A program made the translations under genes and the position numbers. From Mycolicibacterium gadium (GTDB lineage Bacteria; Actinomycetota; Actinomycetes; Mycobacteriales; Mycobacteriaceae): a stretch of 64,000 nt of DNA. Position 1 is the first letter of the stretch; every line of letters begins with the position of its first letter. The notes under the pieces are model-generated. The model saw only the letters and a program-made list of their open reading frames with translations, was not told the origin of the DNA and did no database searches. Below are positions 50,213 to 59,595 of the stretch, piece after piece. The stretch covers positions 3,348,001-3,412,000 of the forward strand of contig NZ_AP022608.1 in the NCBI RefSeq assembly GCF_010728925.1, read 5' to 3'.

Positions 50213-52170
50213 GACGGTGCGCTCACTGGTGCCGCGCGGGTGTGGCTGGCTGCCGGATCGAGCGGGGCGGCGGCCAGCGGTCGGGTGCGCCCGGCCCGCA
50301 CACCGTTGGCGATCACCACGATCTCGGCGAGTTCATGAACCAGCACGACCGCTGCCAATCCGAGAATGCCGAACAGTGCCAGCGGCATCAGCACGATGAT
50401 CAGCCCGAGGGATAGGCCGACGTTTTGCAGCATGATTCGCCGTGCCCGGCGCGCGTGGTTGAACGTTTGGGGCAGGTGGCGCAGGTCTTCGCCCATCAAC
50501 GCCACGTCGGCGGTTTCGATGGCCACGTCGGTGCCCATCGCGCCCATCGCGATACCTATGTCGGCGGTGGCCAGCGCGGGTGCGTCGTTGACGCCATCGC
50601 CGACCATCGCGGTGGGGCGCTGGGCGCGTAGCTGTTCGATCAGTCGCGCTTTGTCTTCGGGGCGCAGCTCGGCGTGCACGGCCTCGATCCCGACGTCGTG
50701 GGCCAGCGCGGCGGCGGTGGCGTGGTTGTCGCCGGTGAGCATCGCCACGTGGTAGCCGTCGCGGCGCAGGCGGGCGACCACCTCGGCGGCCTCGGGGCGC
50801 AGCTCGTCGCGCACGGCGATCGCACCGATCACCTGCCCGTTGTCTTCGACCAGCACGGCGGTGGCGCCGGCCTGCTGCATCCGCGCGACATCACCGGCCA
50901 ACGGGCCGGGGTCCAGCCAGCCGGGGCGGCCCAGACGAAGCGTGTGCCCTTCGCGACGCCCCGTGAGCCCGGCACCGGTGACGGCCTCGACGTCGGTGGC
51001 GGGCACGACGTTCTCAGCTGCGGTGAGGATCGCCGCGGCCAGCGGGTGCTCGCTGCGCGCTTCCAGCGCGGCCGCCAGATCCAGCACCTGCTCGCGGGTC
51101 GCACCGTTGGTGGTGGCCACGTCGATGACGGCGGGCCGATTCGCGGTGAGCGTGCCGGTCTTGTCCAAGGCGACACCGCGGATCTTGCCCAGCCCTTCCA
51201 GCGCGGCGCCGCCCTTGACCAGCGCGCCGAGCTTGCTGGCGGCGCCGATCGCAGCCACCACGGTGACCGGCACCGAGATCGCCAGCGCGCACGGTGAGGC
51301 CGCGACCAGCACGACCAGGGCACGTTCGATCCAGGTGGCCGAGTCACCGAGCAGGCTGCCGATCACCGCGATCAGCGCCGCGACGATCATGATGCCGGGC
51401 ACCAGGGGTTTGGCGATGCGATCGGCCAAGCGCTGGGAGGTGCCCTTGCGGGACTGCTCAGCCTCCACGATGCGCACGATGCGGGCCAGCGAGTTGTCCT
51501 CGGCGGTGGTGGTGACCTCCACCTCGAGTACCCCGGTGCCATTGATCGACCCCGCGAACACCTCATCACCGGGGCCGGCCTCCACGGGAACCGACTCGCC
51601 GGTGATGGCCGAGACATCGAGTGCGGTGCGGCCCAACCGGATGATGCCGTCGGTCGCGACACGCTCACCGGGCTTGACCAGCATCCGGTCGCCGATCTGC
51701 AAATCCGCCGGCGCAACGGTCTTTTCGGCGCCGTCACGCAGCACGGTCGCCTCATCGGGGACCAGCGACAACAGCGCCCGCAGGCCGCGTCGAGTGCGCG
51801 CCAGCGAGTACTCCTCCAGTCCCTCGCTGATGGAGAACAGGAAGGCCAGCATCGCGGCCTCACCCACCTCGCCGAGGATCACCGCGCCGACGGCGGCGAT
51901 GGTCATCAGCGTGCCAACCCCGATCTTGCCCTTCACCAGCCGCTTCAAGGTCGACGGCACAAAGGTGTAGGCGCCAGCCAGCAGTGCCACCGCTTCCAGG
52001 GTGCGCACGACCGGCTCAGTGACGTCGAGGGACCCGGCGATCACCGCTGCCAGCAGGAACACCCCCGAGAGGGCGGCGAACTGCATCTCCTTGATCTGCC
52101 AGAGCCGCTCGGGCTCACGCTCCTCGGCACCGCGGGGTTCGTCGCTGCCGCAGCCGCATGCATCGCTCAT
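50209..52170 (-). CDS. P1B-type heavy-metal-exporting ATPase (Cd/Zn/Co class, SPC motif)
   Basis: A 653-residue P-type ATPase, started at ATG 52170 in ATGA coupling to the ArsR gene. It lacks a full N-terminal HMA domain and has only Cys-Gly-Cys near residue 6. The actuator loop contains TGES, the membrane metal site Ser-Pro-Cys in ASPCALAIS near 293, the phosphorylated Asp in DKTGTLT near 335, and GDGVNDAPAL. The late helix has HELAEIVVIANGVR. SPC instead of CPC is typical of the P1B-4 (CoaT/CtpD) group for cobalt, zinc or cadmium. Metal specificity here follows from the CmtR-like sensor and CadD: probably Cd/Zn/Pb. Confidence 0.92.
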   Translation of the reverse strand: MSDACGCGSDEPRGAEEREPERLWQIKEMQFAALSGVFLLAAVIAGSLDVTEPVVRTLEAVALLAGAYTFVPSTLKRLVKGKIGVGTLMTIAAVGAVILGEVGEAAMLAFLFSISEGLEEYSLARTRRGLRALLSLVPDEATVLRDGAEKTVAPADLQIGDRMLVKPGERVATDGIIRLGRTALDVSAITGESVPVEAGPGDEVFAGSINGTGVLEVEVTTTAEDNSLARIVRIVEAEQSRKGTSQRLADRIAKPLVPGIMIVAALIAVIGSLLGDSATWIERALVVLVAASPCALAISVPVTVVAAIGAASKLGALVKGGAALEGLGKIRGVALDKTGTLTANRPAVIDVATTNGATREQVLDLAAALEARSEHPLAAAILTAAENVVPATDVEAVTGAGLTGRREGHTLRLGRPGWLDPGPLAGDVARMQQAGATAVLVEDNGQVIGAIAVRDELRPEAAEVVARLRRDGYHVAMLTGDNHATAAALAHDVGIEAVHAELRPEDKARLIEQLRAQRPTAMVGDGVNDAPALATADIGIAMGAMGTDVAIETADVALMGEDLRHLPQTFNHARRARRIMLQNVGLSLGLIIVLMPLALFGILGLAAVVLVHELAEIVVIANGVRAGRTRPLAAAPLDPAASHTRAAPVSAPS

Positions 52171-52574
52171 CGCCGAGCCTCCTGCGCACCCGTCGTCGCG
52201 GCGGTGCCGGAGCGGATTCCATAGTTGGGGCACAGCGCCACCGCGTTGCCGGTCGCGGCCAACAGCGTCTCGGCCGAGGCCAGCAGATCGAGCAGCTCAG
52301 GGCGGGTCAGCGAATAGAACACCTGCCGCCCCTCGGGGCGGCCAGTGACCAGGCCGCAGTCCCGCAAGCACGCCACATGCGCCGACACTGTGGACTGCGC
52401 CAGACCCAGCTCCCCGATCAGATCGACCACGCGGGCCTCCCCGTCGGCCAGGCGGCGCACGATCGCCAACCGTGCCGAATCGGAGAGGCTATGAAACAGC
52501 GCCACCGCGGCATCCAGATTTTGATTCCCCGAAGCACCTCCGGTGAGGCAGCCATCCGCCCTATTCATCGTCAT
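52167..52574 (-). CDS. ArsR/SmtB-family metal sensor (CmtR-like)
   Basis: A 135-residue winged-helix repressor; ATG 52574 or ATG 52568 can start it. The recognition helix contains Cys-Leu-Arg-Asp-Cys in HVACLRDCGLV, and a further Cys lies near the end in AVALCPNYG. M. tuberculosis CmtR binds Cd or Pb with exactly such a Cys-x3-Cys pair plus a distal Cys, so cadmium/lead sensing is likely. First gene of the resistance operon and overlapped by its own probable operator at 52561-52588. Confidence 0.9.
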   Translation of the reverse strand: MTMNRADGCLTGGASGNQNLDAAVALFHSLSDSARLAIVRRLADGEARVVDLIGELGLAQSTVSAHVACLRDCGLVTGRPEGRQVFYSLTRPELLDLLASAETLLAATGNAVALCPNYGIRSGTAATTGAQEARR

Positions 52575-52588
52575 GCGGCGATGATAGC
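52561..52588. promoter_or_regulatory. Shared start-site box A (probable CmtR-like operator)
   Basis: The 28-base stretch reads, on the minus strand, GCTATCATCG, five variable bases, then TGACGATGAATAG. It is identical outside the five variable bases to 57226-57253 and contains the inverted pair CATCG/CGATG. It covers the start codons of the ArsR gene. Confidence 0.7.
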
Positions 52589-52657
52589 CGGTCAGTGGCG
52601 ATAATTCGAGCGTGGGTCACGGTTGAGCACCACAGGCTCGTCGTTGCGCTTACTTAC

Positions 52658-54034
52658 CTAAGCATTCTGTTGAGCGGCTTCCCAGGCGTTGAAGCCGCCC
52701 ACGATGTCGCTCACGTCCCCAAATCCGCGCTGACGCAACAGGCTCGCGGCGACCGAGGAGCGGTAACCGCCGGCGCAGTACACCACCGTCGGCTTGGCGG
52801 GATCCAGTTCACCGGACCGGCTGGGCAGCTGGCCCACGGGGATCGCGACGGCATTCGGGATGCTTCCCGCCGCGACCTCGCCCGGGTTGCGCACGTCGAC
52901 GACCTGCACGTCGGTCAATTCGGAGGTGCGCTGGTCGAAGGATTTGGCCGTCAACCGCGGAGCGATCTGCACGTCATCTCGGTGTTCGAACATGACCTCG
53001 AACGGGCGGTCGAGGTAGCCGATGACGCGGTCGAAACCGATACGCGCAAGACGATTCTTGCCTTCCAGTTCCAGGCCGGGCTCGCTGAACAACACGATGT
53101 CGACGTCGGAGGGCAGCACCGACCCGGCGAATTCTGCATAGCGGCCCTCCAGTCCGATGTTGATGGCGCGAGAAAGGTGGCCTAACGCGAATTCTTCGGG
53201 GCTACGGCCATCGACCAAGAGTGCGCCGCCGTTGAGCGCGTCGAGGACCTGGGTGTAGGTCATCGCAGCCGGCATCTTCGTCTCATCGAGGAGTTCGCGG
53301 TCCTCGCGGTTGAGCATGGCGTCATAGCCGAAGTAGCTGGGAGCGGGCGGTTGTCCTTGGGTGACCAGATCCATGAACGTGGCCTTGTCGGCAGCGCGCA
53401 CCGCGTAGTTGGTCAGCTTCTGCTCGCCGAGGGTCGACCACAGGTCGGTGGAAAGGTTCTTGCCGCAGGCCGAACCCGCGCCGTGTGCCGGGTACACCCG
53501 AGTGGCATCAGGCAGTGTCATCAGCTTGGTGTGCAGCGAGTCGTACAGCATGCCAGCCAGCTGTTCGCGGGTGAACCCGATGGAGGCGAGCAGATCGGGC
53601 CGCCCGACGTCACCGATGAACAAGGTATCGCCGGTCAGGACGCCGTAGGGGACCTCATCGCCGCGGCGCTCGACCACGATGCTCATCGACTCGGGTGTGT
53701 GCCCTGGGGTGTGGCGGAACTCCAGCGTGACCTCACCCAGGCCATAGCGCTGGCCGTCGGCGACACCCATCGACGCGAACTCGGTCTGCGCGACCGAGGA
53801 GTACACGATCGTGGCGCCGGTGGCTGCGGCTAGCTCCAGGTGACCGGACACGAAATCGGCGTGGAAGTGAGTCTCGATGACGAGTTCGATTCGGCAGCCC
53901 AGCTTTTCGGCATCCGACAGATACTCCGCAACATCGCGCTGGGGATCGACGACGACTGCGCGGCCGGTGCTCTCATCGGCAATCAGATACGACGCGTGGG
54001 ACAGACAGTCCAAGTAGTACTGGATGAATTTCAT
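52658..54034 (-). CDS. Persulfide dioxygenase-rhodanese fusion (CstB-like)
   Basis: A 458-residue cytosolic protein begun at MKFIQYYLDCLSHASY. Residues about 1-245 are a metallo-beta-lactamase-fold persulfide dioxygenase: THFHADFVSGH, HTPGHTPES and TGDTLFIGD provide the iron ligands. Residues about 265-350 are a rhodanese lacking the active Cys (VLFSEPGLE), and from about 360 a second rhodanese has Cys in VVYCAGGYRSS near 420. This is the three-domain layout of S. aureus CstB, which converts persulfides to thiosulfate. It is divergent from TauE with two CstR-type operators between. Confidence 0.9.
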   Translation of the reverse strand: MKFIQYYLDCLSHASYLIADESTGRAVVVDPQRDVAEYLSDAEKLGCRIELVIETHFHADFVSGHLELAAATGATIVYSSVAQTEFASMGVADGQRYGLGEVTLEFRHTPGHTPESMSIVVERRGDEVPYGVLTGDTLFIGDVGRPDLLASIGFTREQLAGMLYDSLHTKLMTLPDATRVYPAHGAGSACGKNLSTDLWSTLGEQKLTNYAVRAADKATFMDLVTQGQPPAPSYFGYDAMLNREDRELLDETKMPAAMTYTQVLDALNGGALLVDGRSPEEFALGHLSRAINIGLEGRYAEFAGSVLPSDVDIVLFSEPGLELEGKNRLARIGFDRVIGYLDRPFEVMFEHRDDVQIAPRLTAKSFDQRTSELTDVQVVDVRNPGEVAAGSIPNAVAIPVGQLPSRSGELDPAKPTVVYCAGGYRSSVAASLLRQRGFGDVSDIVGGFNAWEAAQQNA

Positions 54035-54113
54035 GGTGGGAAGAGTCCTTTCGTGTGTGGCGGCGAGTGTCACCGCCCCAGCGGCCCCAGGGCGACGGAT
54101 ACAGAGTTGCAGG

Positions 54114-54127
54114 TACCCCCTGGGGTA
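54114..54127. promoter_or_regulatory. CstR/CsoR-type operator 1
   Basis: TACCCC-CT-GGGGTA, an inverted repeat of the type bound by CsoR/CstR repressors, 80 bases upstream of the CstB-like start and 65 bases before the TauE start. Confidence 0.72.
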
Positions 54128-54143
54128 TGCCACAGTACGTAAC

Positions 54144-54161
54144 TATACCCCCCCAGGTATA
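54144..54161. promoter_or_regulatory. CstR/CsoR-type operator 2
   Basis: Arms TATACC and GGTATA around a C-run, 30 bases before the TauE start. Together with operator 1 it lies in the CstB/TauE divergent promoter region. Confidence 0.68.
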
Positions 54162-54191
54162 TGACGCAACCACCATCTGAAGGGATTCGCC

Positions 54192-55052
54192 GTGACGATG
54201 ACCGTGCTCACCGTCGGCCTGGCCCTGATCGTCGGCATGGTGCTGGGTTTACTCGGCGGCGGCGGCTCGATCCTGATGGTGCCGCTGCTCACCTACGTCG
54301 CAGGCATGGACGCCAAGCAGGCCATCGCCACCTCGCTGGTGGTCGTCGGCGTTACCAGCACGATCGGCGGGATCTCCCACGCACGGGCCGCCCGGGTGCA
54401 CTGGCGCACGGGCCTGACCTTCGGCGCAGCGGGCATGGCGGGCGCCTACGGCGGCGGACAACTGGCCCGGTTCATTCCGGGCACGGTCCTGCTCATCGGC
54501 TTCGCCGCGATGATGGCCGCCACGGCGGTCGCGATGCTGCGCGGCCGTTCGGCCGCCGTCGCCGCTGACGGACCACATCTGTGGAAGATCCTCGTCGAGG
54601 GCCTGGCGGTTGGCCTGCTGACCGGCTTGGTCGGCGCTGGCGGAGGATTTCTGGTGGTGCCCGCCCTCGCGGTGCTGGGTGGGTTGCCGATGCCGGTCGC
54701 GGTCGGCACCTCGTTGATCGTGATCTCGATGAACTCGTTCGCGGGCCTGGGCGGCTATCTGTCCAGCGTGCAGATCGATTGGGCGGCGGCGCTGGCAGTA
54801 GCCACCGCGGCCGCGATCGGCGCCCTGGTCGGTGCCCGCCTGACCGCCATGGTCAACCCCGACCTGTTGCGAAAGGCTTTCGGCTGGTTTGTCCTTGCGA
54901 TGTCCTCGGTCATTGTGTCCCAAGAGATTCACCCTGGCGTGGGAATCGCCGCCGCGTCCTTCACCGCCGTGGCCGCCACCATGACATTCGCGTGTGTCCG
55001 GTACGCCTACTGCCCCCTGCGCCGTCTCATCCCGACTCGGATCGCCACGTGA
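54192..55052 (+). CDS. TauE/SafE-family sulfite/anion exporter
   Basis: A 286-residue membrane protein with about eight helices and the duplicated Gly-rich TauE motif (GMVLGLLGGGGSILMVP near residue 15 and GLVGAGGGFLVVPAL near 145). GTG 54192 follows AAGGG. In cst operons such a protein exports sulfite or thiosulfate produced from persulfides. The C-terminal Cys pair (ACVRYAYC) is unusual but may be incidental. Divergent from the CstB-like gene, followed by the CstR-like repressor. Confidence 0.9.
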   Translation: MTMTVLTVGLALIVGMVLGLLGGGGSILMVPLLTYVAGMDAKQAIATSLVVVGVTSTIGGISHARAARVHWRTGLTFGAAGMAGAYGGGQLARFIPGTVLLIGFAAMMAATAVAMLRGRSAAVAADGPHLWKILVEGLAVGLLTGLVGAGGGFLVVPALAVLGGLPMPVAVGTSLIVISMNSFAGLGGYLSSVQIDWAAALAVATAAAIGALVGARLTAMVNPDLLRKAFGWFVLAMSSVIVSQEIHPGVGIAAASFTAVAATMTFACVRYAYCPLRRLIPTRIAT

Positions 55053-55068
55053 GAACTGCCCAAAGGAA

Positions 55069-55082
55069 TACCCCCACGGGTA
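55069..55082. promoter_or_regulatory. CstR/CsoR-type operator 3
   Basis: TACCC-CCAC-GGGTA, 40 bases before the CstR-like start, between TauE and that gene. It fits autoregulation. Confidence 0.68.
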
Positions 55083-55083
55083 A

Positions 55084-55392
<309 letters not shown>

Positions 55393-55457
55393 CCCGAGCG
55401 GCTAGCAGACTCAGTGACCGGGTTGATGTCACAACTGCGTTGCGTTGCACGATCGGC

Positions 55458-56438
55458 CTAGTTCGAGGGTGAACCGAATTTCGGGGGCCGTGTCTCTGCC
55501 ACAGGGATGTCGGTGTCGGGTGCCAGGGTGCAGCCGCCGCCGGAGGTGAACGGGTAGATCATCTGGCGCAGATAGCTGCTGGGGTAGTCGGGTTTGGCAG
55601 CCATGCCCAGCTGGGTGGAGTCGAAGCGCCGGGCGGGGTCATAGGAGTAGGTGCGCATCAGGTGATCCCACACCAGGGTGAACAACCCGAAGTTGACGTC
55701 CCCGACGCCGGCCCATTTGAGGTGGTGAAAACGATGTCCTTCGTTGAGGGCCAGAACGTACTTGGCCGGCCCGATGCGGTAGTCGGCGTTGGAGTGCTGC
55801 AGCAGCAGCTGGATCGCCACGGCCAGGGCCAGCGCGGAAGCCACGTCGACGGGCAACCCGATCAGGATCAGGGGTGCCACACCGGCGGCCATCTCCACGG
55901 TCTGGTGCAGCGGGTGCTTCATCAGACCGTTGAGGCCGTAGAAGCGGGTGATGCTGTGGTGCACCGCGTGAAAGCGCCACAACACGCCGATCTTGTGGCT
56001 GGCCAGATGCACCACGGTGATGCCGAAGTCGGCGACCAGGATCGCGGCCAGCACCTGTGCGACGAAAGGCCAGCTGTGGGGCCATAACTGGGGCGCGGGG
56101 ACGATCGCGGCCAGCAGCGGGATAGCCGCGACGCTGGCCAGGATGAGGGTTTCGTTGACCGCGACGTGGATGCGGTCGCGGGTGCCATCGGCGCGGTCGT
56201 GGTTCCACTGCGGGTCATACGGGATCACCCGCTCCACCAGAAACGCCGTGGCGATCGCCGCCGCCAGAATCACCAGCAGCCAGTACTTCGGGGCGCCAGC
56301 GGCGGCCACCGCGACACCCGCCCCGTTGAGACCGATCAGCATGAACGGCACGTAGCCGTAGCGGGCCACCGCCTGGGCCGCGGTGGTCGCGGTCGATGTC
56401 GAAGAAGTCGTGCTCATGCCTTCGATCGTCGCGGTCAC
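55458..56438 (-). CDS. Sterol desaturase / fatty-acid hydroxylase superfamily membrane enzyme
   Basis: A 326-residue membrane di-iron enzyme. Its histidine clusters are HLASH near residue 145, HAVHH near 158 and HRFHHLK near 238, the eight-His pattern of this superfamily. Four or more helices flank them. The start is uncertain: GTG 56438 or ATG 56417. It hydroxylates or desaturates a lipid; the substrate is not predictable, but a membrane-lipid change fits a stress island. It follows the AraC-family gene by 27 bases in the same direction. Confidence 0.86.
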   Translation of the reverse strand: MTATIEGMSTTSSTSTATTAAQAVARYGYVPFMLIGLNGAGVAVAAAGAPKYWLLVILAAAIATAFLVERVIPYDPQWNHDRADGTRDRIHVAVNETLILASVAAIPLLAAIVPAPQLWPHSWPFVAQVLAAILVADFGITVVHLASHKIGVLWRFHAVHHSITRFYGLNGLMKHPLHQTVEMAAGVAPLILIGLPVDVASALALAVAIQLLLQHSNADYRIGPAKYVLALNEGHRFHHLKWAGVGDVNFGLFTLVWDHLMRTYSYDPARRFDSTQLGMAAKPDYPSSYLRQMIYPFTSGGGCTLAPDTDIPVAETRPPKFGSPSN

Positions 56439-56465
56439 CGACGTAGCAGGGCTTGAATGATTCGG

Positions 56466-57233
56466 CTATCTGCTGTCGAGGTCCCAGGACACGTGCCGGC
56501 TCAGCACCGAGGGCGCCAAGCCGAACATCTCGCGGGTGGTGCGAGTGAGGTGGGCGCTGTCGGCGAATCCCGCCCCGTGCGCGGCGCCGGTCAGGTCATC
56601 ACCGTCCTGCACCCGGGTGATCGCGGCCCGCAACCGTGACCACAACACGTAACGCCGCAACGGGATACCGACCTGCTCGGTGAACAAATGAGTCAACCGG
56701 CTCGCCGACAGGTAGAGCTGGGCAGCAAGTTCGGTACCAGTGACCGGACCCGCCGCCACCAGGTCGGGCAACAGCCGCAACGCGTCATCGACGGCGGGAT
56801 GCCGCGCTGCGGTGGCGTAGTCGGCAGTGACGGGCGCCAGGTGCGCGATCAGCTCGTCAACCACGGTCGCCAACGCTCGCCGACGGGTAGGACCCAGCAC
56901 TGGGGTGACCGTCCATCCGGAACCGACGGCACGGGAGTGCGCGGACCGTCCCGGCGCGGATTCGGGTTCCAGGAACACCACCGTGCCCTCCTGGGCGCCG
57001 ACCTCGATCCGATGTGGCGCATCGGCGGGCACGACCACCTTCATCCCGACGTGTCGCGCGCCGTGCTCGTCGAGCACCGTCAAAGCCGTTGTCGCGGTGA
57101 TGACTTGAACGGCATGGTGGGCATGCACGTCAGTGGGGCCGATTGATCCGGTAAAGGCCAACACCCCCGGGCGCAGCAGCGCCGCGCCACCCCAGCGCGG
57201 TCCAGCAGCTGCATCGCCACCAGGTCTATTCAT
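56466..57233 (-). CDS. AraC-family transcriptional regulator
   Basis: A 255-residue regulator from ATG 57233 (GTG 57239 possible). Residues 1 to about 150 form a cupin-like sensor domain with a His-Ala-His-His segment near residue 40 that could bind metal. The C-terminal 95 residues hold the two AraC helix-turn-helix motifs (GTELAAQLYLSASRLTHLF and GFADSAHLTRTTREMFGLAP). It probably controls the desaturase gene downstream. Its start region contains the same 28-base box as the CmtR-like gene, so it may answer to cadmium or lead. Confidence 0.87.
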   Translation of the reverse strand: MNRPGGDAAAGPRWGGAALLRPGVLAFTGSIGPTDVHAHHAVQVITATTALTVLDEHGARHVGMKVVVPADAPHRIEVGAQEGTVVFLEPESAPGRSAHSRAVGSGWTVTPVLGPTRRRALATVVDELIAHLAPVTADYATAARHPAVDDALRLLPDLVAAGPVTGTELAAQLYLSASRLTHLFTEQVGIPLRRYVLWSRLRAAITRVQDGDDLTGAAHGAGFADSAHLTRTTREMFGLAPSVLSRHVSWDLDSR

Positions 57234-57253
57234 CGTCACAAAACGATGATAGC
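57226..57253. promoter_or_regulatory. Shared start-site box B (copy of the CmtR-like operator)
   Basis: Matches 52561-52588 at all 23 positions outside a five-base centre and also covers a start codon, that of the AraC-family gene. A related CGATG/CATCG arrangement is not repeated elsewhere that I can see. Confidence 0.7.
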
Positions 57254-57349
57254 GTCCACTATAGATCGTTAAAGGACGATGCCACCCACAGCCGACGATC
57301 ATTCGGACGCTGGTGGCGACCGGCCTGTCGACTGGGAAAGGAGTCCACG

Positions 57350-57982
57350 GTGCTGATGAACCGGGCAGAAACAGCTCTGATCAACTCGCCGCCTCGGCGC
57401 TGGCTGCAACGCCTCTATGAGGTACCGGTACTACTGCGTTTCGGCGGTCGGCTCCCCCCGGGCAGCAGAGCCCTCGAAATCGGCTGCGGATCGGGCTACG
57501 GCTCGCAGCTGGTGCTGCAGCGCTTCGGCGCCGCGCGGATCGACGCCCTCGATCTGGACCCGGCAATGATCGAACGGGCGCGAGCCCAGCTCGCCCCCTA
57601 CGGTGACCGGGTACACCTGGCCACCGGCAGCGCCACCGATCTGAGGGCGGCGCTCGACGCCGACGATGGCAGCTACGACGCCGTGTTCGACTTCGGGATC
57701 ATCCACCACGTCCCCGACTGGCGGGCCGCGGTAGCCGAAGCCGCCAGAGTGCTCACCCCAGGTGGGCGATTCTACTTCGAAGAAGTCACCGCCCACGCCC
57801 TCAACCGTCTCACTTATCGGCGGTTGTTCGACCATCCGACAGACGACCGGTTCACGGCCGAGGACTTCCTCGACGAGGTGAGCCGGCAGGGTTTGGTCAT
57901 CCTCGGATCGGTGACCCGCATCCAGGGCGACTATCTGCTCGGCGTCGCCGCCAAGCCACTCGCTGCGGCAGGTGGTCGATGA
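57350..57982 (+). CDS. Class I SAM-dependent methyltransferase
   Basis: A 210-residue methyltransferase starting at GTG 57350 after AAAGGAG. The SAM-binding motif ALEIGCGSGYGSQLV lies near residue 41, LDLDPAMIERAR near 66 and FDFGIIHHVPDW near 112, as in UbiE/phospholipid-type enzymes. The acceptor is unknown. It begins a rightward operon with an ICMT-like protein and a cyclase and is divergent from the AraC gene. Confidence 0.86.
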   Translation: MLMNRAETALINSPPRRWLQRLYEVPVLLRFGGRLPPGSRALEIGCGSGYGSQLVLQRFGAARIDALDLDPAMIERARAQLAPYGDRVHLATGSATDLRAALDADDGSYDAVFDFGIIHHVPDWRAAVAEAARVLTPGGRFYFEEVTAHALNRLTYRRLFDHPTDDRFTAEDFLDEVSRQGLVILGSVTRIQGDYLLGVAAKPLAAAGGR

Positions 57983-58653
57983 TGGCCGCCGCCGCGCTGG
58001 CCCTGTTCGTGGTCATGATGCTGATCGCTGGGGCGCTGCGCACCCTCATCCAGCGCCGCCGCACCGGGGACAGCGGCAACCGGCGCACACTGTCTCCACG
58101 GGGCTCGCTGGGATGGTCAGCGCTCACCGCCACCGACATCGGCTACCTCATGGTCGGTGTCGGCGGCCCGCTGGCGCACTGGCTGGGGCTATCACCCATG
58201 AGCGTGTTGCAGCACCTTCCCGTCTACGTGCTCGGCGTGGCCCTAGCGGTAATGGGCATTCTGACCGCCTTCGGTGCACAGATGGCGCTGGGTGCATCCT
58301 GGCGGATCGGGGTCGACCAAAATGAACGCACCGCACTAGTCACCGGCGGCCCGTTCGGTTGGGTGCGCAACCCCATCTTCACTGCGGTGCTCGTTGCACT
58401 ACTCGGCCTTGCGCTCATGGTCCCCAACCTCGTTGCACTCATCGGCTGGTTCCTTGCCTTCACCGGCATTGAAGCGCAAGTACGCCGCATCGAAGAGCCC
58501 CACCTGAAACGCGTCCACGGTGAGCCCTACGCCCGCTACGCCGCAAGGGTTGGGCGCTTCCTGCCAGGACTGGGGCGCCTGCGCACCGGCCGTCACGACA
58601 CCACCAAAGTCAGACACACCGATCGCGAAGCCGACGGTGGACAGCATGCGTGA
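57979..58653 (+). CDS. Isoprenylcysteine carboxylmethyltransferase-like (ICMT/PEMT) membrane protein
   Basis: A 224-residue membrane protein with four or five helices, coupled to the previous gene by ATGA. The superfamily signature is present near residue 113 (VTGGPFGWVRNPIF) and near 175 (EEPHLKRVHGEPYARYAARVGRF), which binds SAM in the ICMT fold. Bacterial members methylate small molecules or lipids. Such proteins are frequent in heavy-metal islands; the reason is not known. Confidence 0.86.
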   Translation: MMAAAALALFVVMMLIAGALRTLIQRRRTGDSGNRRTLSPRGSLGWSALTATDIGYLMVGVGGPLAHWLGLSPMSVLQHLPVYVLGVALAVMGILTAFGAQMALGASWRIGVDQNERTALVTGGPFGWVRNPIFTAVLVALLGLALMVPNLVALIGWFLAFTGIEAQVRRIEEPHLKRVHGEPYARYAARVGRFLPGLGRLRTGRHDTTKVRHTDREADGGQHA

Positions 58654-59296
58654 GACCGCCGCCGCCGACGCGACTTTCGCGTTCGTCGATCTGTCCGGCT
58701 TCACCGCCCTAACCGAAATGTGCGGCGACGAGCAAGCCGCTTACCTCGCCGGGCGGCTAGTCGAACTGACGCGTGACTCGTTGGCCCTCGATGTCACGCT
58801 GGTGAAGGCGATGGGTGATGCCGTGATGCTCCACGCCCACGACCCTGACACGATGATGGCGACCATCCTTGACCTCGCCGACCGCGCCGCAGACGAGGAC
58901 GGCTTCCTCGGACTACGCGCCGGAATTCACCACGGCAGCGCAGTCCGGCGCCACCACGACTACTTCGGCCATGCCGTCAACACCGCCGCACGCGTCACCG
59001 CACTCGCAGGCGCCGGGCACGCCGTCATCACCGAACCGATCCTGACCGCGTGTAGAGCGCGCGGCGTCGCAGCCCACCCGATGGGCGAGACCGAGCTACG
59101 CAATATCAGCGCCCCAGTGGCGGTGTACAGGGTGCAGCTACCGCCGTCGCAATACCCCACCGATCCGGTCTGCGGCATCCGCATCGACCCACGCACCGCC
59201 ACCCACCATCTGCGTCACAACGACCATGATCTCTGGTTCTGCTCCGACCGCTGCGCTCGGCGCTTCGCAGCACACCCCGCCAGCCACGCGATTTAA
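58646..59296 (+). CDS. Class III adenylate/guanylate cyclase fused to a YHS metal-binding domain
   Basis: A 216-residue protein, started at ATG 58646 overlapping the previous gene by 8 bases. Residues 8-165 are a class III cyclase: metal Asp in FVDLSGFT, Lys and second Asp in LVKAMGDAV, and the transition-state Asn/Arg in FGHAVNTAARV, so it looks active. Residues about 178-215 are a YHS domain (DPVCGIRID ... WFCSDRCARRFAAHP) with three Cys, a module usually attached to heavy-metal ATPases. It may make a cyclic nucleotide in response to metal. The domain pairing is uncommon in my knowledge. Confidence 0.86.
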   Translation: MRETAAADATFAFVDLSGFTALTEMCGDEQAAYLAGRLVELTRDSLALDVTLVKAMGDAVMLHAHDPDTMMATILDLADRAADEDGFLGLRAGIHHGSAVRRHHDYFGHAVNTAARVTALAGAGHAVITEPILTACRARGVAAHPMGETELRNISAPVAVYRVQLPPSQYPTDPVCGIRIDPRTATHHLRHNDHDLWFCSDRCARRFAAHPASHAI

Positions 59297-59348
59297 CCCC
59301 CCAACTCACAAATCGTGCTACGGCAGCTCTGAGAGCGGACCTCACATT

Positions 59349-59400
59349 CTCAACCCGTTAGCCTCAACCTCCGCTGCACTTGACGCCGTTCCGCGAGCAC
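59349..59400 (-). pseudogene. Remnant of a rep gene 3' end
   Basis: This stretch repeats the last 50 or so bases of the rep gene (59595-59653): 23 of 29 bases match at the stop-codon side and TTCCGCGAGCAC matches exactly at the other, with a seven-base length difference between. The rest of 59297-59595 has no visible gene. It suggests the cargo was joined next to a former rep copy. Confidence 0.5.
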
Positions 59401-59595
59401 TCACTCGCATAGCAGGCATCTGGGAATGCTTCTGAAGGCCGAAGCCAACATCGTGGCGGGCCGCACCTTTCAGCGCGGACTACCGTGTCAACCCTTCAGT
59501 CATCGACCGGTCAGCGGCACCACCTGCGACGAAGACACGTTAGCGAGCCCGCACAGATGCGCCACCGGAAAGCGTTCCCGCAAAGGCTTTTGGGC

